This document shows, piece by piece, positions 6,658 to 12,014 of a stretch of 12,014 nucleotides of DNA. The stretch lies in assembly GCA_002697825.1 (NCBI GenBank), contig NZYH01000063.1, positions 1 to 12,014 of the forward strand. The letters run 5' to 3'. The notes below the pieces were generated by a model, which saw only the letters and a list, made by a program, of their open reading frames with translations, ran no database searches and had not been told where the DNA came from. Origin of the DNA: Nitrospina sp. (GTDB lineage Bacteria > Nitrospinota > Nitrospinia > Nitrospinales > VA-1). How positions within the stretch are numbered: the first letter of the stretch is position 1; the number at the start of each line of letters is the position of its first letter. A program made the translations under genes and the position numbers.

Positions 6658-7509
6658 TTATTTCGCTACCATAAAATGCGCCCTTCTGTTTTGAAACCAG
6701 CAGGTCTCGTTGCTATCAAAACAAAAGGGTTTTTCTTCACCATAACTTATTACATTTACCCGACTCGAATCAATACCCTGAGACACCAAGAACTTCTTGG
6801 TAGAGTGAGCACGACGTTGACCAAGGGCAATATTATAGTTGTTTGTTCCTCTTTCGTCACAATGCCCTTGAATTTCTATTTTCATTCTGGGATTGTTTTT
6901 GAGGAATTGAGCATTTTGCTGAAGCGTTTTTTTGGCATTGTTATCAAGATCGTATTTATCAAAATTAAAATGGATATCCTGCAGTTTCGTGGTTTCTTCA
7001 TAAGGAAGCAAACGTCCTTCTGGCCCTCCGCTAATACCACCTCTGCCGGCACTGCCGCCAATACCACCACTGCCAGTATTCCCATCATTTTCAGCAAGAA
7101 AAGGGTTTTCCGCAGAAAAAGAACCGTCCGATCCATTATCAATATTTGCTTTGCCGCCTTTGCCAAATTCGCCCATATTAGAACCACCAGGTCCATCTGA
7201 AAAAGAATTTTCAGCAATCGTATCTGTTCCTGCTCCAGTACTATCACTGGGTCCTTCTAAAATTGGCTCTTCGCTAAAAAAGTCAGAAGCTGAAGAGGAA
7301 CCACCAGAACCACCTATTTCCCCAGTACCACTAGTGCTCTCATCGGTCTCTTCTTCCGTTGGACTTGCGTTGGATGCTGTAAAATCAGAATCTTCTATTC
7401 CGCCATTTGAAGTTTCTATTTCAGGGGGCATGATTTTCTTCGAACATGCTGTGGATAAAAACATTATGCAAATTACTGCAAAAACCATTTTCCAATTAAA
7501 TAAACTCAT
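6658..7509 (-). CDS. pal: Peptidoglycan-associated outer-membrane lipoprotein Pal with long Gly/Ser linker
   Basis: Pal anchors the outer membrane to peptidoglycan and binds TolB and TolA. The signal peptide ends in the lipobox LSTAC, with lipidated C22. Ser at +2 agrees with outer-membrane sorting. The OmpA-like domain (about 175-283) contains IHFNFDKYDL and the peptidoglycan-binding GHCDERGTNNYNIALGQRRA, including the Asp and Arg that contact diaminopimelate. C263 and C270 in the FCFDSNETCW loop could form a disulphide, as in deltaproteobacterial Pal proteins. The total of 283 residues is far above the roughly 170 of E. coli Pal. The excess is a linker (about 23-170) rich in Gly, Ser, Asp and Glu, with AENxF and GGSGG-like pieces. 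GAGG seven bases before the ATG supports the start. The gene is separated from tolB by 311 bases and followed by a terminator. Confidence 0.95.
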   Translation of the reverse strand: MSLFNWKMVFAVICIMFLSTACSKKIMPPEIETSNGGIEDSDFTASNASPTEEETDESTSGTGEIGGSGGSSSASDFFSEEPILEGPSDSTGAGTDTIAENSFSDGPGGSNMGEFGKGGKANIDNGSDGSFSAENPFLAENDGNTGSGGIGGSAGRGGISGGPEGRLLPYEETTKLQDIHFNFDKYDLDNNAKKTLQQNAQFLKNNPRMKIEIQGHCDERGTNNYNIALGQRRAHSTKKFLVSQGIDSSRVNVISYGEEKPFCFDSNETCWFQNRRAHFMVAK

Positions 7510-7820
7510 GTAATAACCTCGCCTAAAGTTGTCCCCGATTAAGTTTAAAATTTAAATAAACAAAATCTCCGTATCCAACATTTCTTATCAAAAAGTAGTT
7601 AAATCTCAGATTTCATTGATATTATAAAAATTAAGTATGGAGATATTACCATATAATTATATAAAATTTTTATAAAATATTATACATATTTTATTATTAT
7701 TACATAACCTTCTAAATTCTAAAGATTTTGATTTTAAAGCCTGTAGGATTTTTGAAGAGGTATGTTTGAATGTTAACGGAAACTTTTTCATCTGACAATG
7801 TTTTTTTCAAATTTTTATCT
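7510..7820 (-). other. AT-rich intergenic region between tolB and pal, probable pal leader/promoter region
   Basis: These 311 bases hold no gene I can support. The central part (about 7610-7710) is extremely AT-rich. A weak sigma70-like pair on the minus strand has TATAAT at 7621-7626 and, 17 bases upstream, GTAATA at 7644-7649. The -10 is perfect but the -35 is poor. If used, pal would have a leader of about 100 bases. No GC-rich hairpin ends tolB. A 44-codon minus-strand ORF (7657-7791) has no ribosome site. Confidence 0.4.
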
Positions 7821-9170
7821 CTAATGTTTTGAATAAGGAGACCAGGAAGGGCTGTGGCTTTTACCAGAAAAAGTTAATTGACGAATTGCCTTACTTCCTA
7901 GACGCTGAATAAAAATATTGAAACCACTATTGGTTCTTTTACGAAATACTAGAAACCGGCCATCAGGAGACCAGCTAGGTTGTTCTGAACTTCCAAGACT
8001 TGAAGTGACAACCTGACTTTTATGTGTATTCAAATCATAAACACTTATTTGAAATTTTCTGCCTTGCCGTGAGGTATAAGCAATCTTGTCACCATCTGGA
8101 GACCAGGCCGGATTGTCATTGTAGGAAGAACCAAAAGAAATTCGAGTTACTTTTCCGCTGTCCCCTTTTTCGGAATCCATAATATAAATTTGTGGAGATC
8201 CAGTACCTGAGCGATCTGAAGTGAACGCAATTTTCTTTCCGTCAGGAGACCAGGTAGGTGAAGTATCAATATTAAAATGTCGCGTCAATCGCGACAACTT
8301 TCTATTTCTTTTGAGCAGGTATATTTCGGAATTTTGGTCTCGACTTAACACCAAAGCAATCTTTTGCATATCCGGTGACCAAGCTGGTGCCGCATTTAAA
8401 CCTGGCAAACGGTTCAGGGTTTGACGTTTTTCACCGGAGGTATCAATCATTATTAAATCTGGATTATGTGCGGCATAAGAGGTGTAGACGATCCACTTTC
8501 CATCCGGAGACCAAGAAGGACTTAAATTGACAGAGTTGTCATTCGTTAATTGACGCAAATTATAACCATCAAAGTCTACCAGCCAAAGTTCTTTAATACT
8601 CTTTTCCTGAGTCAGTAAGGTTATCTGCGTTTCTGCAATGCCACGCTTGCCAGTCAATTGCATCACTACTTCATCGGCAAATCGGTGAACTACCTTGCGA
8701 AGTAATTTGGGGGAAGCCTTATAACGCTTACCCAACATAAATCTTTTATTTACTGCATCGTATAGGCGAAAAGTAAATATTTGTCCTTTTTCTTTTGGCA
8801 ACATTCCATATTCGGTTTTAATAACCCACTGAGCTCCAACCTGTCGCCAACTCCTATAATCGACTTTAGAATTAGATCTCTCGATCTTTTCTAATTCTTC
8901 ATATAAAGGTTTTCTTAAAAGAGAAAATAACTCTGAAAAAACCAGGTCCTTTTTTAAAATTCCTTTTGCTTCTTTACCGATCCCCTTAACATCAGATTCA
9001 TCTCCTTTAAAAACAAAATCCGTGATAGCTAAAACAACTTTTTTCTGAGTTTCTTTTTTAACATCCAGCCTCATACCAGATTGAGCTTCAGCTTTTACGC
9101 AAAAGAAAAAAAGAAGGGTAATTAATAACCAGGAAAATATATATCCCGCTCTATTGGTCTTTAGGTACAT
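7821..9170 (-). CDS. tolB: Tol-Pal system periplasmic beta-propeller protein TolB
   Basis: TolB binds Pal and is regulated by TolA during outer-membrane constriction. The 449 residues fit the family. A signal peptide (basic MYLKTNR, then hydrophobic, cleavage near AEA/Q at residues 29-30) directs it to the periplasm. The N-terminal TolB domain (about 40-175) is followed by a six-bladed propeller. Its PD40 motifs have WSP at residues 220, 264, 307, 356, 400 and 443. Four blades read WSPDG; the second is WSPDM, and the last reads WSPYSKH just before the stop, as is usual at the TolB C-terminus. Its start overlaps the tolA 3' end by 20 bases, so translation is probably coupled. No strong Shine-Dalgarno is visible. 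No in-frame start nearer the signal peptide fits better. Confidence 0.96.
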   Translation of the reverse strand: MYLKTNRAGYIFSWLLITLLFFFCVKAEAQSGMRLDVKKETQKKVVLAITDFVFKGDESDVKGIGKEAKGILKKDLVFSELFSLLRKPLYEELEKIERSNSKVDYRSWRQVGAQWVIKTEYGMLPKEKGQIFTFRLYDAVNKRFMLGKRYKASPKLLRKVVHRFADEVVMQLTGKRGIAETQITLLTQEKSIKELWLVDFDGYNLRQLTNDNSVNLSPSWSPDGKWIVYTSYAAHNPDLIMIDTSGEKRQTLNRLPGLNAAPAWSPDMQKIALVLSRDQNSEIYLLKRNRKLSRLTRHFNIDTSPTWSPDGKKIAFTSDRSGTGSPQIYIMDSEKGDSGKVTRISFGSSYNDNPAWSPDGDKIAYTSRQGRKFQISVYDLNTHKSQVVTSSLGSSEQPSWSPDGRFLVFRKRTNSGFNIFIQRLGSKAIRQLTFSGKSHSPSWSPYSKH

Positions 9171-10602
9171 ATTTGAAATAAATACTAAGTAAAAGATTGG
9201 ATTTCGTTAACTCTTTTGGAAATTTTGGAAACGGAACCGAGTCCATGACTGCACGAACAGCAAGGGTATCCAAGACCTCCACTCCGGAGCTTTGTTTAAT
9301 AAATGGTTTGTCAATATTACCTTTTGGAAAAATATGAAACGCAATAATAGCCTCCTTACTGTGCTCTTCTGCCAGAGGGTCACGCCAATTTTTATATATT
9401 TTTTCTCGAATCAATAAGGCATAGAGAGATTGAGCATCGGCCCCCGGGGTTCCCTCCTTTTCAGAGTAAACAAATGAGTTGTCATCACTTGGTATCTCTG
9501 TCTTTCGCGGGGTGTCTGGGAGGGTCCTCAACTTGCTTTGATACTTGGACTCATCTAACTTAGCATCAGCAATTACCACCGCCACCCTGGAAGAGGCTAC
9601 GGAAATCGATTCTAATTTTTTAAGAACAGACTCATAAACCTTATTTGGCTTCTCTTCCACAACAACCTTTGCAAGCGATTCCCTTTCATCCTTTTTATCT
9701 GTTGAATCTAGTTTAGCTAAATTTTCAAGTTCATTTAAGAGGTTTCTTTTCTCAACAAAAGATACTTTTTCCCTATCTATCTTTTTCTTTACTGGATCAG
9801 GTTTTTTTACTACTTTTTTCTGTTCAACTAACTCTTCCATTTTTAAATCATCAAAATTTTCCAGTAAGTTTTCGATTGCAGGTTGTTGTTTTTCTAATTC
9901 CTTCTGCTCAAAAGCCTTTGCTGCTTTTAAATCATCGATACCTTCCACCAAATTTTTTGTCACAGGTTGCTTTTTCTCTTTCTCTTTCTGCGTAACCACC
10001 TCTTCCATTTTAAGATCATCAAAATCTTCCAGCAGATTTTTGATCTCGGGTTTAGGAACTTTTTTCTTTGCAATTTGTATCTTTTTATTCTTCAACCTTT
10101 TCAGTTCACGAAACGTTTCTTCCAAATCAGTCTTTTTATTTTTTGGCTTAGCAGTAGGCTTTTTAGGCTTTTCTAGCCTTGCTAACTGATCGAGTTCTTC
10201 AAGCATTTTTTTTGCAGGTAATGGAGCAACTGCAGCCGCTTTTTTGTCTAAATCTTTAAGAGCATTGATTATCTTGTTTGTTTTCGGTTTTGATTGTTTT
10301 TTAACAGTTTTGTTTAACACCAAACTCTTTTTGTTGTTCTTTACGGGTTTCTTACTTTTCTTAATAGATGAACTACTTTGTTTAATTGCTGTATTTTCCT
10401 TTTTTACAAACTTCTGCTTAATGGACGATATTTCTCCGGAAGAAATTTCAACCACGTTGACCATAAAAGCGGGGATCACAGGTTTTACTTCGAGGGAAGG
10501 CTTTGGAAGAAACAAAGCAAACGTGAGAATGAACAAATGCAAAAAAACAGAGAAAACAAGCATCTGGTTGAAATCTATGGACTGAGGAAACTCTACTCTC
10601 AT
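9151..10602 (-). CDS. tolA: TolA/TonB-family energy transducer with long Lys/Glu-rich stalk
   Basis: This inner-membrane-anchored protein spans the periplasm and passes TolQR motion to TolB/Pal. The 483 residues have a short cytoplasmic start and one membrane helix (about 14-32, LVFSVFLHLFILTFALFL). The SVFLH piece matches the S-x3-H motif that TolA/TonB use to contact the motor. A very charged stalk (about 60-375) and a C-terminal TolA/TonB domain (about 390-480, LYALLIREKIYKNWRDP to LLLSIYFKYV) follow. Three 28-residue stalk repeats at 189-272 carry NL(L/V)E-x-(F/I)DDLK. Looser copies lie near 113, 133, 160 and 287. It begins 5 bases after tolR and overlaps tolB, so the gene order fixes it as TolA rather than TonB. 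The C-terminal domain is divergent from E. coli TolA. Confidence 0.9.
   Translation of the reverse strand: MRVEFPQSIDFNQMLVFSVFLHLFILTFALFLPKPSLEVKPVIPAFMVNVVEISSGEISSIKQKFVKKENTAIKQSSSSIKKSKKPVKNNKKSLVLNKTVKKQSKPKTNKIINALKDLDKKAAAVAPLPAKKMLEELDQLARLEKPKKPTAKPKNKKTDLEETFRELKRLKNKKIQIAKKKVPKPEIKNLLEDFDDLKMEEVVTQKEKEKKQPVTKNLVEGIDDLKAAKAFEQKELEKQQPAIENLLENFDDLKMEELVEQKKVVKKPDPVKKKIDREKVSFVEKRNLLNELENLAKLDSTDKKDERESLAKVVVEEKPNKVYESVLKKLESISVASSRVAVVIADAKLDESKYQSKLRTLPDTPRKTEIPSDDNSFVYSEKEGTPGADAQSLYALLIREKIYKNWRDPLAEEHSKEAIIAFHIFPKGNIDKPFIKQSSGVEVLDTLAVRAVMDSVPFPKFPKELTKSNLLLSIYFKYVPKDQ
9787..10038 (-). repeat. Three tandem 84-base repeats in the tolA stalk
   Basis: The unit encodes 28 residues (4 heptads), at residues 189-216, 217-244 and 245-272. 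Each starts NL(L/V)E-x-(F/I)DDLK and continues with Glu, Lys and Gln-rich sequence. Copies 1 and 3 are closest to each other (FDDLKMEE in both). The spacing is exact at the protein level. Confidence 0.85.
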
Positions 10603-10607
10603 GGGTT

Positions 10608-11000
10608 TTAAGGCTCGGTCACCATTCCAATATTCTCGACGCCCGCCGCTTTAACCGTTGCCATAATATGCATGACAAATCCATAATCGAGCATTTTATC
10701 TGCACGCAAATAAATACTGGAATCTTTATTCTTCCCAATATACTGTTTGACCTTCCGAGTCAAAGCCATCAGGTTTACAAATTCTTCCTGATTCCAATAA
10801 ATTTTTTTATTACTTGTGACGGTTATCGTGGGAATTTCCTTAATAGGGATAGGGGCGATTGATTCTTTGGGCAACTGGACATCCATACCATGTTGCATCA
10901 AGGGAGCCGTTATCATAAAAATCACTAATAACACCAGCATAACATCCACAAAGGGAGTTACATTAATATCAGCTAGAAAAGGTCGTCGTCGTTTTAACAT
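10608..11000 (-). CDS. tolR: Biopolymer transporter ExbD/TolR family protein TolR
   Basis: TolR is the inner-membrane rotor or stator partner of TolQ that uses proton-motive force. The 130 residues have a short basic N-terminus (MLKRRRPFLADIN) and one membrane helix, VDVMLVLLVIFMITAP. The essential proton-relay aspartate D19 in TPFVDVML corresponds to Asp23 of E. coli TolR. The periplasmic domain includes the family segment IYLRADKMLDYGFVMHIM. It lies 42 bases after tolQ and 5 bases before tolA. An in-frame TGA just upstream excludes a longer start, and the ATG has no clear Shine-Dalgarno. An AGGAG sits 33 bases upstream and could pair with a CTCCT nearer the start. ExbD is the alternative name, but the tolB and pal neighbours decide for TolR. 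Confidence 0.95.
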   Translation of the reverse strand: MLKRRRPFLADINVTPFVDVMLVLLVIFMITAPLMQHGMDVQLPKESIAPIPIKEIPTITVTSNKKIYWNQEEFVNLMALTRKVKQYIGKNKDSSIYLRADKMLDYGFVMHIMATVKAAGVENIGMVTEP

Positions 11001-11042
11001 TGCTTTTTTTCAGGAGTGAACTCGCTTTATTTCTCCTCTCAA

Positions 11043-11798
11043 TCATTGCAAAAGGTCAAGAGAGCTATCTTTTTCATTTGAAGGCATAAAGTTTTTTTCA
11101 GCTAAATAGATAAAATCCTGGCAAAAATCATCCATACTGGAAGTAAGAACAAAAACTTTATTATTTAGATAGTTGAAAAAGATAACCGCGGGGATAGCTG
11201 CAAACAGCCCAGCAGCTGTAGCAATTAGAGCTTCTGCTATTCCAGGTGCCACACCACCAATACTCGCAGTACCCTGAACCCCAATAGATCGAAAAGAATG
11301 CATGATGCCCCAAACAGTGCCAAACAAACCGATAAAAGGGGTCGTACTGCCCGTTGTCGCTAAAAACTCCAGACGCTTGGAAAATCGTTCCACTTCTCGA
11401 TTGATAGATTTATTTAAAGCAAGACCGATTCCTTTTATATCTCGATCCGTTAGTTTTTCTCCAGTAGATAAAGGCTTCTTCCCACTTTTTTTCCTATCTT
11501 CCTTTGCCATTTCCTGAAATAAATATAACTCGCGATATCCGGTTAAAAATAATCTAGCCAAAGGACTTAACCTCAAATTTTTGGCGAAGTTATATATCTG
11601 CGTCAAGTTTTCGGTTTTTGTAAACACTTCAAGAAACCTATTGTCCTCTTCTTTTGCAGATCGATAAACAAAAAATTTATTCAACATAATAGCCCACGAG
11701 GTAATCGAGAAAATCAAAAGTGTTAACAAAACACCTTTTGCCATTATGCTCGATTGCATTACCAGTTCTACAACACCTAAGGGTTGGTCAGGAATCAT
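11043..11798 (-). CDS. tolQ: Tol-Pal system proton channel protein TolQ (MotA/ExbB/TolQ family)
   Basis: TolQ forms the inner-membrane pentamer around TolR that converts proton flow to movement. The 251 residues have three membrane helices: about 18-40, 146-168 and 186-208. The conserved core reads FLATTGSTTPFIGLFGTVWGIMHSF and then GTASIGGVAPGIAEALIATAAGLFAAIPAV, which contains the Thr and small residues that line the channel. The cytoplasmic loop (about 45-140) contains the basic stretch EDRKKSGKKPLS (residues 100-111). The gene is first of the tolQ-tolR-tolA-tolB run. A promoter candidate lies about 87 bases upstream. The ribosome site (AGAG) is weak. ExbB is excluded by context more than by sequence. 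Confidence 0.96.
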   Translation of the reverse strand: MIPDQPLGVVELVMQSSIMAKGVLLTLLIFSITSWAIMLNKFFVYRSAKEEDNRFLEVFTKTENLTQIYNFAKNLRLSPLARLFLTGYRELYLFQEMAKEDRKKSGKKPLSTGEKLTDRDIKGIGLALNKSINREVERFSKRLEFLATTGSTTPFIGLFGTVWGIMHSFRSIGVQGTASIGGVAPGIAEALIATAAGLFAAIPAVIFFNYLNNKVFVLTSSMDDFCQDFIYLAEKNFMPSNEKDSSLDLLQ

Positions 11799-11884
11799 GC
11801 TCTATATCTCTTTGCGAGAAGGTTGGATTCAAAGGAGGGCGCCAACATTTATTATTAAATTTTATTTATATAATTCAACAGCTC

Positions 11885-11913
11885 ACTTTAATTAAATACA
11901 AAGGTTAAGTCAA
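11885..11913 (-). promoter_or_regulatory. Putative sigma70 promoter for the tolQRAB operon
   Basis: On the minus strand TTGACT (11908-11913) is 17 bases from TAAAGT (11885-11890), five and four consensus matches respectively. It would give a leader of about 80 bases before tolQ. That leader contains a GTTGG/CCAAC hairpin (11822-11846). The AT-rich setting makes chance matches likely. Confidence 0.4.
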
Positions 11914-11978
11914 ATATTAATAAGGTAAGAAAATAACCAGATTAAGGAGGGTTCCATAAATCAAAAAAGCTTTTTATA

Positions 11979-12014
11979 TTAGGTTTTAACCCGTTCTAGG
12001 TATTCGCCAGAGGT
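11979..12014 (-). CDS. C-terminal tail of an unidentified minus-strand gene, cut by window edge
   Basis: One minus-strand frame is open from the window edge and encodes TSGEYLERVKT before a TAA at 11979-11981. The composition looks protein-like, and a gene directly upstream of tolQ on the same strand would be normal (ybgC in many genomes). Eleven codons cannot identify it, and a chance open frame of this length is common. Confidence 0.3.
   Translation of the reverse strand, partial: TSGEYLERVKT

Noticed and set aside
7151..7513. A 120-codon plus-strand ORF opposite pal, and similar plus-strand ORFs opposite radA, tolA and tolQ
   Set aside because: They are antisense shadows of well-supported genes. 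The one opposite pal reflects the low-complexity Gly/Ser linker (it reads Pro/Ser-rich).
7657..7791. A 44-codon minus-strand ORF between tolB and pal (begins MKKFPLTFKH)
   Set aside because: There is no Shine-Dalgarno, and it lies in extremely AT-rich DNA where Lys/Asn/Ile/Phe-rich open frames arise by chance. Its tail is pure AT-codon composition.
7960..8520. Recurring GGAGACCA-like DNA words about 130-150 bases apart
   Set aside because: They are the codons for the repeated WSPDG motif of the TolB beta-propeller, not a DNA repeat array or binding sites.
11964..11975. Perfect palindrome AAAAAGCTTTTT as a terminator
   Set aside because: It is a simple A/T inverted word with no GC stem and no room for a loop. 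It does not look like an intrinsic terminator on either strand.
1..12014. Mobile element, CRISPR array, phage or defence island
   Set aside because: I found no transposase, integrase, phage or defence protein, no terminal inverted repeats and no regularly spaced noncoding repeats. The content is housekeeping and envelope genes throughout.

Overview
The window is AT-rich chromosomal DNA from a Gram-negative (diderm) bacterium. The evidence is a full Tol-Pal cell-envelope system, an outer-membrane lipoprotein, Sec signal peptides and the MEP isoprenoid enzyme IspD. The deltaproteobacterial-style Pal C-terminus, the long TolA and a bacterial deoxyhypusine-synthase-like gene would suit a deltaproteobacterial or Nitrospinota-like marine lineage. 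That placement is a guess from gene style, not a demonstrated assignment. I see no rRNA, tRNA, CRISPR array, insertion sequence or phage gene.

Layout, left to right. Positions 1-881 (+) hold the 3' part of mutY, which carries a MutT-like Nudix domain. A 199-base convergent gap (882-1080) contains one doubtful 29-codon ORF. From 1081 to the right edge every recognised gene is on the minus strand. Read in transcription order from the right these are: an 11-codon tail of an unknown gene at the edge; tolQ, tolR, tolA and tolB (11798-7821), tightly packed and preceded by a plausible sigma70 promoter; a 311-base AT-rich gap; pal (7509-6658) followed by a clear intrinsic terminator; a secreted 535-residue coiled-coil protein (6545-4938); radA and ispD (4813-2753), 12 bases apart and behind a second plausible promoter; then bcp (2657-2220) and a deoxyhypusine-synthase-like gene (2190-1081).

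How the genes work together. TolQ-TolR form the proton-driven inner-membrane motor. TolA is the periplasm-spanning transducer. TolB and Pal are the periplasmic and outer-membrane partners that hold the envelope together at division. The coiled-coil protein sits where cpoB/ybgF usually follows pal and may be a lineage-specific replacement, but it lacks TPR repeats. The genes further left are housekeeping: recombination and repair (RadA, MutY), isoprenoid synthesis (IspD), peroxide detoxification (Bcp) and probable polyamine-type chemistry (DHS-like).

The points most worth a second look are three. The DHS-like enzyme keeps the catalytic lysine but has lost the spermidine-anchoring residues. The coiled-coil protein has an exact 77-residue (11-heptad) tandem duplication. 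The TolA stalk contains three 28-residue (4-heptad) repeats. I do not see strong evidence for a wholly new multi-gene system.
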